From Promerops cafer (taxonomy: Eukaryota > Chordata > Aves > Passeriformes > Nectariniidae), in NCBI GenBank assembly GCA_013398275.1, contig VZSE01002883.1, positions 1,321,249 through 1,385,248 of the forward strand: 64,000 bases of DNA, given 5' to 3'. The notes under the pieces are model-generated. The model made no database searches. It was not told where the DNA came from and saw only the letters and a program-made list of their open reading frames with translations. The position numbers and the translations under genes were made by a program. Positions 40,535 to 54,923 of the stretch are shown piece after piece (position 1 is the stretch's first letter; every line of letters starts with the position of its first letter).

Positions 40535-41165
40535 TCTGACTGTGACCCAGCGGTTTGTGCTCACAGCCCACAGAGCCCCCATCCTGGGCTCATCCCACAT
40601 CATGGGCAGCAGGGCAAGGGAGGAGATTCTCCCCCTCTGCTCAGGTGAGACCACCACTGCAGAGCTGCCTCCAGCCCTGGGGCTCCCAATGCAAGACAGG
40701 CATGGAGCTGGTGGAGCAAGTCCAGAGGAGGCCACGGAGATGCTCCAAGGGCTGGAGACCCTCTGCTCTGGAGACAAGCTGGGAGAGCTGGGGGTGTTAA
40801 CCTGGAGAAGAGAAGGCTCCAGGGAGACCTCAAAGCCCCTTCCAGGGCTTGAAGGGACTCTAAGAGAGCTGGAGAGGGACTTTGGACAAGGGGTGGAGAG
40901 ACAGGACATAGGGAATGGCCTCCCACTGCCAGAGGGCAGGGTTAGATGGGATATGGGGAAGGAATTCTTCCCTTTGAGGGTGGTAAGGCCCTGGCACAGG
41001 TTGCCCAGAGAAGCTGTGGCTGTCCCATCCCTGAACTGTTCAAGGCCAGGTTGGATGGGGCTTGGAGCAAGCTGGCATAGTGGAAGGTGTCCCTGGCCAT
41101 GGCAGGGGTGGTATAAGATGAGCTTTAAGGTCCCTTCCCACCCCACCCATTTTACAGTTCTATGA
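40535..41165 (+). mobile_element. CR1 LINE 3-prime end, longer passerine-type copy
   Basis: The copy begins near GTGACCCAGCGG and includes the end of ORF2 (CACAGAGCCCCCATCCTGGG, GAGGAGATTCTCCCCCTCTG, CTGGAGAAGAGAAGGCTCCA) followed by the same 3-prime tail as the 38.7-kb copy, ending at TTACAGTTCTATGAAC. Open frames of 213 and 222 codons run through it on both strands, but they are by-products of GC-rich CR1 sequence. The true ORF2 frame is broken. It is antisense to STAG1. Confidence 0.93.
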
Positions 41166-44100
41166 ACTGCAAAAATCACTTAAGATTTTTGTTTTGTTAG
41201 GCCACAGCTTTAGAATAACCCCTCGCTGCAGATCAGAAGTAAATTGTCTTCAAAGGCTCTAAAGACAGAATTTTAATGATATCCACTATATGTCCTAGTG
41301 ATAGGGAACAAGAAGTGAGAATCTACAGCTGGTTCTAAACAGTAAGTAAAACTAAGGCACATAAAATACAAAATTCTTGTTACAAGACACGGAGTTAAGA
41401 GTAGAAAGGTCACTGAGCAACTTGGCTGTTGCCATTTAGCAACAGTTTCAGACTCCAAAAATGACCTAGGTCCCAAGATCAGAGGCCAATTTACAGTTGC
41501 AGTCATGATGGCATGGGATTCCATGCCTTTTTAGGCTGTCAAACAAATCTGAAAGGACCTTGAGGACTCCAGTTGACATCCCTTCAAACACGTCATGTGA
41601 GCAATATCCTTGGAACCAAAGGAGCTCCCTAAAAATACACTGTGGTACACACAGCCACTGCCTACAGCAGGACTTCCATGGGAAACACATATGCTCTACT
41701 GGTGAGATTCTCTACTTCTTTTGGTTCAAAACTTTGGAAAGAAAAACTCTTGTTAAGTCCAGCTCTAATTGTGAGAAACTACTTCTGGTTTTATGGACAT
41801 CTGTGGAAATAGACTCACCTGATGTCTTAAATTTTGCATTTTTCAGTCTTCTCCACCATAAGGAAAAAAATAGCAGCTTACAAGGTAGGCTGTGAGAACA
41901 CAGAAATAGCAGCAATACTTTGCTAACCTTAAAAGATGATGTTTTCTTGAAGTACATCTGCCTCCTCTTCATCGATGAAAAAAAGGTCACTTTGGCTAAT
42001 TAAAATGACTTGAGAAACATAAGCTGAAAATCACAGTGGGGGGCAAAGAAAGTTTGCACCAACAGTACAGAAAATGGACATTATTTATGTCACTACGACT
42101 TGAAATTCCACTACATCTATTTTCATGTAACTAAATATACATACAGTTTTTTACAGTCTCATAAGTTGCTGAAAGTACTTCTAGCCCCTTTTTCCTAGTC
42201 ACAAGAACTTTTAAGTTATCCAGAACATTTACTTCAATAATGATGAGATAAACAAAATAAAGAGTAGACTGTGGTGAATCTGACACGCTGCATTAAAGGT
42301 TTTCCAAAAAATGATGCAATGACTTTGTAGAAGCCAATTCCCACAAGGGATGGTGCCTATTAAAGGCCAGTGACTGCTCCTGAGGGAAAGGGCATCAGCC
42401 CGAGGTGCTTTAAGCTTCATCCCTTCACACCCTGGGCCAATGCTATAGATAGAGAGCCAACACCATTAGTTCAAAGCTGAAATTTAAGCTACTGGCATTA
42501 CCAGAAAGAAATGCAAAACTCTACACCTGTGTCTGAGCTGGTGACAGTCACCCAAAAACTGGGCTCAGCTCTGTTGGGCTTATCAGTTCTTAAACAAAGG
42601 GACAGAGACTCCTGGCTGCTCCTGCAGGGTCTGGGAGCAGTTTTGTACAACACCCCTTCCTACCCTTCCAGGCACCAAAAAACATGCTACCACACTTCCT
42701 GCTCCATGCTAATAGGGAAAAGACAAGGTAAAGGCTATTTACACCATTCTGCCCTGTAATGACTTTGACTCCAGCAGTGCCAGAAAATGCTGTAACTTCC
42801 AGTTAAAAAGACATGAACAATGGTAAGGCTCAGCTGGTCATGGTTCAAATTAAAGACAACTGAGGCAATCTGATCAGACTGATATAAAAAAGAAAGAAGT
42901 AGGCAGCAGTGGAATGTGAGCAGGACTGGATCTGCTTCAGAGTCTACTTCTTCAAATTTAGGATGTCTCTTCTTTGAAACCCAAGCTGTTTTCTTCCTAT
43001 ATCCCGCTACTACTGAATGCCTGCAGATTAACAGAATATTGGATTTGGCTTAACCACTTTCTTTGTGCCAGAGAATACCACCTTTTCATTAGGATACAGA
43101 CCCTTTCTTATCATCCCCATCTCCTTCTCTTCAGAAATAATTACTGCAGTGGATCAGCCCTGCACTTAATCAAATAAGTCTATGGCTTCATTAATGCACA
43201 GAGAGAGAGAACTGTAATTACAGTGTTTGCTGAGAGAAATATCAATTTTGCTATTTAATTCCTACCCTTAGTCTGCAAAAAGCCTGACTAAACCTCCAGC
43301 AGAATTTGCATCTTTGGAAAGGCCAGAGACATGAGTACTTTTCCAATTTGTAATCCAGTCAGAAAAGATCGAAGATCTAGTGGTATTTGGTTGCTTTTTA
43401 TAATTAGTTCTTGTCTTCTAAGGAAGCACCTGTCATCTACAGTAAATCCAGCAATGTATCTCACACACAGCTAGCAAACTCATACACTGACATAATTCGT
43501 TCACAAGTCTGAGAATAGTACTGCAAAAATAAATCAGACTAAGGCTTTTACTCCTCTGCTTAGTACAGAGGGTGTTCCTCCTGTAATAAATTTGTATAAT
43601 ACAGGAAAAAAACATAAATAAAGAGGAAATGGCACAGATCTGGCTAGTAAGGCAGCTACTATTCAGAATTATTAACACCAAGAGATACTTACTACTCTTC
43701 TCTTGAAAACCTGTAGCATTTAAAGCATGGTCTAACTGAGAGACTCCTCAAGTTTCACCTCTGTAGTCATGTGAGTAGTGCTATTTTCCAGATCAATATG
43801 GATGTAATTAAATTAATACAGTGGAAAACAGGCAATAGTATTTGAACTCCTTGCACAATTTTTCTCCAATGAGCAGTGCCAAAAATAATTTTACAAGCTC
43901 TGAGTTTACTTAGTAGTGCACAGGGGCAGAACACAGGCTTTGTTCCAAGCTTACAAGGAGTGCTTCCATTTTCAGCAGAGATTTGAACTTATTATACAGA
44001 ACTAGCAGTGCAGAATTCATTTTAGAGCTAATTTGTCGTTCCTTACATTATAGACTTTGCTCTAAAATATTCTAGTACCACAAGTTCTGTCAATTAATTC

Positions 44101-46639
44101 AATAAATTTATTTTAAATTATTTGACAGTTCGTATTAATTCGTACCCATAAATTAGTTAACAGCTGATTTTAAGCCAGCTCCTTTTTGGTCTGCTGTTGT
44201 ACGTGCAATGTGAATAGTTCGATATATTCAGGTAGCAAATAATAAAGAAAAATATGTTTGGTTTAAATTACTATTGCTCCTGTTACCAATTCATAGAGGG
44301 AAACCTTGGACTGCAGTCAGAACTCAGCACAGCAGGTATTTCATTCAGATTTTCAAATCACAAACCAGTGTGCCCTTCCTCCATGCCTCCTGCACTGAAA
44401 GTAAGTTTCTATGGCTTTTTCCCACTAATTTCTGAAAGTAGCAGGATACATCTTTTGGGAAAGAGATGCCATTAGTTCACTAGTGGCTATAAAATGTATT
44501 GTACTACTTCAACATTTTTTTTACACTTTCAGATGGGATTTTTTTTTTTTAACTTTTTAACCCTTCTCATCCCCAGAAGACAATAACATGCAGAGTTTAA
44601 AAGAATTAAAAAAGAAATTGTAATTAGTTTCCTTATAGCCAAAGAATCTTTGAAGAGCTAAAGAAGAGGAGAAAGAAATAGTAAGGAAGAAAGAGTACAT
44701 GAGATGACAAGTACAAATACATTCAGCAGCAAACAGAAAGGAATAGTAAAGACCTTTTTGATTTAAAACTATACACACAACAAAACCAAAGCTTTAATTT
44801 CCAGAATGTCAACAGATATGAACTATTTGTACTTCACAAAAAATTTATTTTGATGTAACTATATTAACTGTCAAGTGTCTGATATGAACTTTTTAACTCT
44901 ACCTATAGTCATTTAAAGAACTAATGAAACATTTAATGTATACCTGGTAATCTGATTTGCCTTCCACCCAAGCCATTTGCACCTTATTTTTAGTTTGAAT
45001 TTTATAAGCTTTCACTTCAAGATAATCACACTGTAAAAATTACCTGAAGGCTCAGAAACAAGTAGTACAAAGTTCAGCTCTTGTTTATCTACACCACAAA
45101 TGAAATTAAGATTAAGCCATTTCCATCCTACAGTCTAATCTTCCCATTTCTGAATGTGGTTAACGGCATGTTTTTAACTACTTTATAGTTACTGAGGTGC
45201 ATTTATTTCTTTATACTATGCATACAAAATATTTCAGAAATCCTTGACATTGCTATGACTTAAATCCTACACAAGTAAGTAACAATTTTTCAAAATGTAT
45301 CTTAGTTCTTACTTTGCAACATTCTCCCCTATATTCACACACTGAAAAGGGGTTTTGTTGGAGAAACTGAGAAAGCAGACTTTATACACTTAATAAAAAT
45401 ACAAGCTCGAACGCAATGAATTGCAGTATTTTCTAATTTTGTCACAATACAAAATATTTATGATACCAACTTCTTAATAACTGAATGACTGAAGAGGTAA
45501 AGCTTTTTAATACATGCCAAAGTCAGCAACATTTCTCACTCTCTGCAGTTCCTTGCAAAAGGCCCATATGCAAGGAATTGGATTTACCAAAGTTGTCTTT
45601 GTGGTCCATAACATCCACCTGTACAGAACAATGACTCCATCGATCACAAAACAAAACCATGGACAATTAATTTTTTAAAATAATTGCTCTAATTACCATG
45701 TTACACCACCTTATTAAAATATTAATAATCAGAGTAAATAACACTACTTCCTGGCTAATTTGCTTTCTGGAATTCTTTCCAACAGCAAAGCACACGCTCG
45801 CTTGTTCAGTGCTTTTGCCAGACCATATAATGGCCATGCTGTTTCTTCTTGGTTTTCGTCTTCAATTTCCTTTGGCAAAGCAGAAATCTATTAGTTTGCC
45901 CTTAATTAATCTCACAGAACATTAATAAAAACCAAAATGAGCAAGCTAACTCAGAACTCTTGCACTTTTTGGCTCAGTTTGCGCCATTCAATCAGAATTT
46001 GAGAGAGGATCTAGAATAGGTGAGGAACAACCAGGCACTCAAGGATGAAGTGGGAAGAGAGTGTGGAACCCCAAGTGTTTGATTCACAGGAAAAGTTCCA
46101 CAAAGGAGTCTGGCTTGAAGACCTGGGGAAAGAGTCAGACAGATCTCTGCTTACTCACGACTGAGAAAAACCCAGCCTTAAGCAGCACCAGCAATCCAGG
46201 CAGACAGGTGACAGCTGGAATATTTGCTCATCAATGACCACTTCTGAAAGCCTGCTTAAAAATGTACAGGTTTCTGGCTTACCCAGCAGAAAGCAAATGA
46301 GAGACAAGGAGATGGATAGGAGAGAAGGAATGGGAATAATTTCACTGTACACTTGAAAGCAGTCAAGTATTTTCCTCTTCAATTACGTGAGACCCTTTTC
46401 CCCTGTAAAAGAAAGCTTCTTTTCTCCCATGGATTCCGTGGCTGGTTTTCCTTCACAGCTCAAGAGGCTGTTTCAACCACTAATTGCTTCTGGTGAGGAA
46501 AAAAAATATTTATTCCACAAGCATGGCTCTCTGCCTTTAAAATGTAGAAAGGTCAGAGTGCTCAAGGAGCTTTCTGTTTGTTTTCTATCAATAACAGAAG
46601 GCACGAGCTGACAGCCACGCAGATACCCAAGTCGGCTCT

Positions 46640-46770
46640 AAATCCAGGGAGCTCCAGAAATGGAAACAGCCTGGTTGTCATAGCAGCGGAGCAGGATACC
46701 TGAGCTAATTACTCAGTCTGAGAGGCAGAGCTAATTAGCCCTGATGCAGCATCACACTGACACAGTTATA
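46640..46770. promoter_or_regulatory. Candidate conserved non-coding element with paired homeodomain sites
   Basis: Two copies of GAGCTAATTA (46703-46712 and 46728-46737) lie 25 bases apart, next to an X-box-like GTTGTCATAGCAGC at 46674-46687. Spaced TAATTA cores beside such a site are common in vertebrate developmental enhancers. This is motif reading only; conservation cannot be checked here. Confidence 0.25.
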
Positions 46771-49700
46771 ATCCTTCTGGGACCTCACGTACATATTGCT
46801 GATTACACATTTCAGTTTGCTTGCAACCAGCTCAGAGAGCTCGGCACTCCATGCTGTGCTTCACATAAACAGTCAAAAGAAGAAAAGAAAAAAGGGGAAA
46901 ACAAAAATGTGTTCCTACAAAGAAGAAAGCAAAGGAAAAGAGCTCACAAAAACCCCCAGAAACTCTGAACACTGAACTGCAACACTTCTGCAAGGGAGGA
47001 GAGTGCCTGAATCCACAATGCTGCAGACCAAAGTACAACAATGAAGATGGAAATTTCAGTAGTGTGGATACACCCTCACCCCAGTCCAGCAGCACTTAAT
47101 TGAAAAAAGGGCTTTATCATTACAACAAGCTAATGTCAAAAAGTTCTCTGTTACCTAATAATGAAAACTCTGAAATTTTGCTCCTGACTTAGAAATAAGA
47201 AAGTAAATACAACACCACCTCCTTTACAGATTCTAAATCCCATGGAAAATAAACGCGTACTGGCAACAGACATACCTGTGTTATTTTCAAGGACTGCAAA
47301 CAGCATTTTTGCTGTTTTTCCACAAAGAAGTAGGATTTTAACTTACCTTTTCACCTTTCTAAGGTACTATCTGATACAAGATCCTCCTTCTAGAAGCAGC
47401 AACACATTTTAAAAGGGTTAGAAACAAACAGTGAATGGATGAATGTATCAGTCCTCGTTAACCATTTTTCTGCCACAGAAATTCAACATAACATGATGGA
47501 AAAGACTACACAGACAAGCTGTGAAAGGCAGGGACTTTTTTGCATTCTCAAAGGAAAAAAACAAGCAAGATAAAGAAAAATTCTTTACATAACCCCTTCA
47601 CTTCTTTGTAATCAAAATTAGCAAAGGCAACATATGTACAGATTGAGCAGGCAAACTAGAGGAAAGATGACATGACAAGTGACCAACTCCCATGCAAATC
47701 TGCTTATTGAACTGAGATGTTTTGACAGTTCAATACAAGAAACATCTCATTTACACCAAATAGCACTCTAAAAACACAGAAAGATTACTGGAGTCACACT
47801 AAAACCTAATTTCCTATGTTATTAATGGTCATACATTAAATAGATACTCAGAACTGAGGTGACAAAGGACAGACATGCTTGAATATTTGGTGCATATTTA
47901 TTGAATTTTAAATTGCGCAAATCTTTTATGTTCACCTGCAAAACCCACTAATTTAACAATTGTCAGTATTAACAATTTACATAACACGCCTGCTTACTCA
48001 TATTTACAAGAGATCACTTCTCATTTCAGCAACAGCTACAAGCAAAGCTGGAAGATGCCAAGAGGTTCATTCAAGCATCTGTGCTGCCCAATAGAATGGG
48101 ATAAATGCATAAAAATCAATATTTCTCTAAACAGAAAGGTATTTTTTCAGGGTCAATAGAGTTGCAAAATAAAACAGTTTGGTGCCTCAATTTCTAATTA
48201 AAGCCAGTAAATGGATACACACTCTTCTTCCACCTGCTCAGAACTTCTGAAAGACACATCAGGCTGAATGTACTTTACATATATTTAAATATCAAGTGAT
48301 TCTAAGCACTATTGAAATGGTAGATTTATAAACCTAGCATCACAATTTCCTGAGAAACTTCGTCCCAAGCTAGTTGTCCTCCTCCCTTCAGTTAATGATC
48401 ACAAATTTAGATATATTATCAGTCAGCATTTAGATCCAACTTTGGGAAAGGAAGGTAAAGAATCCAAGACAATGTAAGTAGAGCAAACTGAAAAGAAGAA
48501 AATTAAGGAAGATAAAGCAGTCGTTGAGATTCACAAGGGGTGGTTATTTATCAGAAATAAGCAAGAATGTCAACGGAGTCTCTAAAGGGAAATAAAGATG
48601 TCATAATACATGATTTTCCCATGAAAAAGAATCTTGGTCTTCCTCACAAAATACAGAACAACCCCCTGTTTCTCATTTCCATTAAGGACAGCTTGGTATG
48701 CACTTTACCCTAAGTGTACTACCAATAAAATCCACTCTCTTCTGATAAGCTCTTATTTATTCTAGAAAACAAGTATATTACTGGAAACTGGAAAGAACTG
48801 CACTGTTTGCCAGGATTTTAACCCTGTTCTACAGCTGTTACTGTAGCCATTGCAAAAATCCCAGCATAGAAATAAATCTCCCAAACACACTACAGACTTG
48901 AGGCATAAGTAATTTTTGCTTCCTTTCTCCTACTGTTGCTGTTTGGGAGCAGAAGGCACTGAAAGAAGCTCAGCAGAGATAGCCCTGGGATACAGAGCAG
49001 AGCACTGAAAATGAAAAGTCACCATTCAAAGAAAAGCCAAGTAAGTCAATGACAGGCACTCACAGCACTGCTGCCTCCCAGCCAGTAACAGAAAGCTTTT
49101 CTGGGAAGCATTTGCTCCAGCAGCATATGGTTGACAGTGGGCATTCAGCCTGCATCACTCACCAACAAGGGGTTTAAAAAATAGGAATCTTATCAGAGTG
49201 CTGCTTTCTCTAATGAGAAGAAAGAAAGGGAGAATAAATCAGAGAGCAGCAGGGGAATGAAGATATTTATGACATGCCTTCACCAAAAGCTTGCATCAAC
49301 AAGAATATAAACATATGGCCAAGGATGCCTTTGGTTAAATGCTGCCCAAATTCCTACAAATAAGCTTGTAGGGTTGCTTTTTTTCATATACAGGAGACAT
49401 ATACATATACTCTCTTCAGGAGAGACTTAAAAAAAAAAGAAAAAGCACACAGAATACAACTACTTTCACATAAGCTGCCAAACACAACTGAAAAATGTTT
49501 CAGGGGTTCTGTGTGAACAGTGCAGACATTGACACAGGCTGGTAACTAAGCCCTAAGCTTCAGCCCTTTCACAGAATGCTCCCAGAGCTTCAGCCATTCC
49601 TGTCAATTACAAAGTAAGTTTGTTTTCTTCAGCTATGGAAAAGGGTTGCTGAAGCTGCTGATGGTTGCTATTTCTTTTCTCTGATGCTTTTAACTACTCA

Positions 49701-50546
49701 AGACTTCACCTTATACTTAAGAAGGAAGAAAAGGGACTTCTACCCAGACCATTTGATGCCTAAAGGTGTATTCCCACATCAGATACAAAATGAAGAATAA
49801 GAATTTCTGAATTGTGGGTTGTTTTCAACTCTATTCCAAGTAAATTCTAGGAAGCATCAGAAAACATTAAATAGTTTGGTTCTGGGCACTACAGAGAGAG
49901 TGGAGCTCTGTCTCTTTTCAAGGCTGAGTTAACTGAAAAAAGACAACACATGAAAAATTCATTAGAAGGCACAGTATGGCAACAGAATGCTAGAATGGCT
50001 GACTGCTGCACGCCTGGTAATGGAGCCTGCTTAAGTAGGGTATAAAAGGCAGGGCACTCAGTGCTGATGTGATAAAGTATCACAGAGGAACAAATTACAC
50101 TGGTGCTTCATCCACAGGAAATCTTTCTTGCTAATCGAAGTGAACTGAAGCATGAGTCCTTCCTCTTCAGTTAAAAAAAAAAAAATTCCTAAAAAGAAAG
50201 AAAAGATATCAAAGTTAAGGTATAGTTACCTACTAATTTCTGCAATTAAAAAAATGTGAAGAAACAAAGGGAAAATAAAGATACACCTACCTGGAGTACC
50301 AGATCTTTTGTCTCCTGCTGCTGACAAGTAGAGTGTCTCTGTGAGGATTTGTACACTTTAGCATGATGACAGGAAAGTGAGAAAGAGAAAGGGTAGCCCT
50401 TGACAAACAAGCTTTACATCAAGTTATGCTGGAATGCAGACAATATTTCTATACAAACCATGCACACAAGGAGCACCAATCCAAGTGTCTTCCCCATCTT
50501 TACCACCATCTGCATTAACACATGTTGGTAGGTCAGATTTATTCTA

Positions 50547-50672
<126 letters not shown>

Positions 50673-52391
50673 TCAAGAAAAAAAGAATACTTATCAGAGA
50701 CTCTTAAAAAGTGTTTTATTAAAGGCAAATGACTTATTCTTTTCAAAATATAATTTTATAATTGAGCATTTATTTTGCATAATTGTGCACGTGTACAAAT
50801 TCAGAAATCTATGCACCTTCTCTCAAGGTGGAGACAGAACAAATATTGTTAGAGAGCAGAACTATATGCACCATTTTCTGGTATTATATTGTATAAACAA
50901 GTTCAAATTGAAATTTCTGTAATTCCTCAAAACTACTTGAAGTATTTTTTCAGTTTTACAATTGTGTTGAAAAAAAACAGAAACTGTTACTCCATTCAGA
51001 ATGACTAACATATATTCCCAGAAAACTGATGAGTAGAAATACTTTGGGATAAATACTGATTTTATATTGCATAGTGAATATCTCAGTATTTATAATGGCT
51101 AAAGTAGTACTTCAGTCACTCAGGAACACTGTAAATAGTTCAGGAAAACAAAATATAATGAGGAATACACAGTAAATAAAATAATACACGGAAGTTGGAC
51201 TTAGGGTGTTTGTAAACTACCTGGATCACAGGATAGGAAATTCAGTCAGTTTTTAACTGCCCTCAGAACTACAGTTAGCCAGGAGATATTTTCATCATCT
51301 CTGATATTCCAAGCTCCTCAGTTATATAAACACTGTAGGTAAGGATATGTGTATATTTAATGTAATCAAATATTATGCTTTACTTATTTTATGAGGGAAA
51401 AGACAAACTTTTCTGTTCCACACATGCAACAGCATTCATTAGGAAAAGCTTGATTATGTTATCAGAGCACACCTTGCAAATAGATTAATTTATTCTGGAC
51501 AGTTCAGGTCTACAATGAATTTCTGTAAAATTAAATTTTAAAAACCACACACACATACAAACACCCCACCATGCCCACACAACTGGCTTCTACCATGCTG
51601 AAAAGGAATCAATAGGAAAGACAAAAAAATCCAAACAATTTGATGTCTTAGAAAAATCTGCATTTTTCTTAATTAGTGCCTGTAAGGAGGGATCTTGAAA
51701 AATCCCGCTGCAGTTTCCAGTTTATCCAAGTGCAAACTCCCAAGACTACCAGTGGGCCCTTGGCAGGTGTGTGAGGAAAGGGATGCAGCAAACCAGTTGT
51801 GTATGTACCAGAGACACACAGAACTCTGAACTGAGCCAAAGCACTGCATGTTTAACACACATCACCACACTCACCCTTGAGCCAGAAGCTGACTAGCTCA
51901 TGTTATCCAACAACCAGCATGAATCTCTAAACATCCAAATTGCCAGGAAACTCAGTTTTCACAGGTTTTGCCTCCCAACACACACATACACACACCCCAC
52001 CCAGTAGGAGAAGCAATCTTAAAAAGGGTTCCATCTGCTACTTAGAAGAAATTAGAAAGCAAGTCTTGGCCTCTAATTAAGCTTCAGACAAGTTGAGGAA
52101 GCAGCAGCACAAAACCAGTTATCTAGAATGCTATCTCACTGTTATTTCATCACAAATTCAGACCTGTTCCTGGAAGTACCAATCATTTCAATCAATCAGC
52201 AAAATTCTCCAGGGCACATAAACCAAATGTAGCCGAATGTAAAAAGTATTTACTACACCAAATATTGACAGAGCTTAATGACCAGGCTGTTGGTGTACTA
52301 CCAATTTACAAGATTTGTTTGAACAGCTCTATTACTGTAGATATCAGAACAACATGCAATTGCCAGAGCTATTTCTTACACTAAAGAAAAT

Positions 52392-52785
52392 AGCAGCTGT
52401 GCTGGATCAGACAACAGGTTAACCTGCCCAACAGGGCTTATAGATGTAGCAAAAAGCATAAGAAAAGGGCAAGAATACACCGATATATCTGAGGTACTGT
52501 CCCAGACCCTTAAGACCCCAGCAAATTTCTTCTCTCATGGATGTATTTGTCTAAACCAGCTTTATATCTGCATCATCTTGCAGCAGTGTGCAAGGGTTAA
52601 TTATTCACTGCAGAATAAAAGAATAATTGTATTTTAAACTTGCCAATTGTTAGATCCATTTGATGTGACCCAATTCTTATGAAACAAGAAAAAACAAACC
52701 CCAAGCCCCTGTTTGCATTTTCCATGCTTCCATCTGGTCACCTCTTTCCAGGCAGAACAATCCTACTCTGTGCCATGTGGCTTGC
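52392..52785 (-). mobile_element. Ancient CR1/L3-like LINE 3-prime end, highly diverged
   Basis: The plus strand shows, in the right order, landmarks of an old amniote CR1-type element read backwards: GTGCTGGATCAGAC, GGGTTAATTATTCACTGCAG, ATTTTAAACTTGCCAATTG, ATTTGATGTGACCCAATTCT, TATGA and CACCTCTTTCCAGGCAGAAC. It is far more decayed than the passerine CR1 copies and carries an A-rich insert near 52684-52720. The family assignment is from memory of turtle and crocodile copies; the exact subfamily is uncertain. It has the same orientation as STAG1. Confidence 0.65.
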
Positions 52786-54872
52786 CCAGAACTAATTCTG
52801 TATCTTTATCCTTGCCCACTCTTGTCACATATCTCTTGACAGTTTCTGAAGTCTACTATACTCTTCTTTGAGCCTGGGAAATCTCAGCTGCTTTTCCTGA
52901 GTGTTAATAACTAGTTTCCCAACATCTGTTCATTATCCACAGCCGAGTTTCACAGAAAACACTCCCCGTGGAAGTAAGGCTGGCCCAAGAAATTCCCTCT
53001 CACTTTCAGTCTTACTCCTGTTTGTTGCTACAACACACTGCCCCTTCAGCCATACCACTGCAGCTTCTCATGGACTGTGCTATATATACTGCCAATGAAC
53101 CCATCTGGACTTAAAAAAAGGGGGAGACAAGGGAAAAAATGTGAAGGAATACCTTTAAATTTTGCTTCTGTTTCTTTTAAACAATTATTTAAATGATTTT
53201 TGCAGCACTATCTCAAACTGCAGCATCACTGCAGCTCCTCTCACTTCTATTTTTTGTCCATTGTACAAAAAGAATTGTGTGGGACACGCTGTGTCCTTGG
53301 GCACTGGGGGCCCATTCTGTCCTACCAGGGTGGCGCCTGCACTTTCAACCCAGAACCATCATGCAATTTACAAAAAAATAAAGACAAATGGTTCATCTCC
53401 AGACTTGGGGACCAGACTTGAGGCAAGGCAGTCTTCAGTGGCAGCAGTAGATAAGAAAAGCAGAAAAATCAGAGCAAAGGTTCTCAGAGGGATAGCAAGC
53501 AAAGACTGTCTTGACCTCCCAGAGAACGGACAAAGCTGTAAGTAAAATCTGAATTTGTGGGTAGGGTACATTTGGTCTAAGCTGGCATGCAGAAGCTCCT
53601 CAGTGCCTTAGCTTCTGTGTGTGACACACCCACACACAGTCAGTGTAACACACAGGTACGTGTGGAGAGCTGAGAGGGCTCCTGCTGCACAATGCTGTGT
53701 TTACCCCAAGAGAGCCCCACTGACTGAGGGGCTGAGAGAGACAAGTCACATACAGGCACCTGACCTGCCAGCATCAGCACAGAGCCACACAAACTGCATT
53801 CACTAAGCCCAAAAAAACAGTGCCCCAAAATAACACCCACAGACCCACACACTCAGCCCCTCGAGCACGCTTGGTATGCTGGCTGCCTAATTTTGTTAGA
53901 GATTACAGTTTAAGGCACCAGGAGATAATGAAGCCAGACTACATATGCTACAACAGTTGGAACTTAATCAAACTGATGACTTTTGATGTAACAGAAAAGA
54001 GCTATAAAAACTGAAAACATTAGATGAATAAATAAAAATGATACATATCAGACCCAAAAGAGAGACCAAGTATCAACTCCACCAAGACAAAACAGCAGTA
54101 ATCCAAATACTAGGAAAAAAAGATTGAATACAAGCAAAAAAGGAATCAAACCACGGGCAGCAGTGTAGCAAATGGTGCAACATGCAAGCCTTGCCAGAAA
54201 TGGAATTATTTTGCATAAATATGCATAGAGAGAAGGACTCCTATTAAAAACATGGATTTCTAACCAACAGGCCCCAGGTTACAGCAAACTCTCTTTTTAT
54301 ACATAATCCAAGAGCAAACTCAGGGAAATGACCCACGTTTGATCACCTTGCTCAGAGACCTCCTGTTCTTGCCCCTCCCTGTCACCTGTCCCAAGCTCAG
54401 ATCATTAACACCTTGAAGGCTCATGTGGTGACAGGAGGGAAGGATGAGGTGGCCCTTTTGGAAAGGAGCTTGCTACAAGCAGCTTCCATCCCCCAGAACT
54501 CATCCCTACAAGTCTCCCAGCCTACTTCCACAAAACACCTAGGAAAGGAGGGCAGCAATAGATTGCATGAGCTGCTCCAGTGGTACCCATCTGCTTCCAG
54601 ATGTTTTTATCTTCAGATGCAGTGGGGAGCATGGATTTACCATATGGAAATGTGCACTTACATGCTGTGCATGAAATACATGATAAATTCAGCATTCTGG
54701 GGAGGCACAGGATCTACAGCACATCCATGCTTTTGGGATTCACCAACTTCAAGGCACACACTCAAGGAAAAGGCTCCCTTGGCAACGAGCTCAATTACAC
54801 AGATAAAACTTCCAAATGACTCCAGTAACACCAACAACCCTCCTCCACTCCCTGCTGTCAGGACACATCTAG

Positions 54873-54923
54873 GCACATATGCACACACACTTACATACAT
54901 GCACACAGACACATACATGCACC
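54873..54923. repeat. CA/ACAT-rich simple sequence
   Basis: An imperfect mix of ACAC and ACATACATGC units in intron 3, such as GCACACACACTTACATACAT. Confidence 0.75.

Noticed and set aside
40511..41179. Open frames of 213 (plus) and 222 (minus) codons over the same stretch
   Set aside because: Both run through a CR1 tail. GC-rich CR1 sequence lacks stops by chance on both strands and neither translation is a known protein.
45826..45837. CArG-box-like CCATATAATGG
   Set aside because: The central AT run is seven bases and not the six required for an SRF site.
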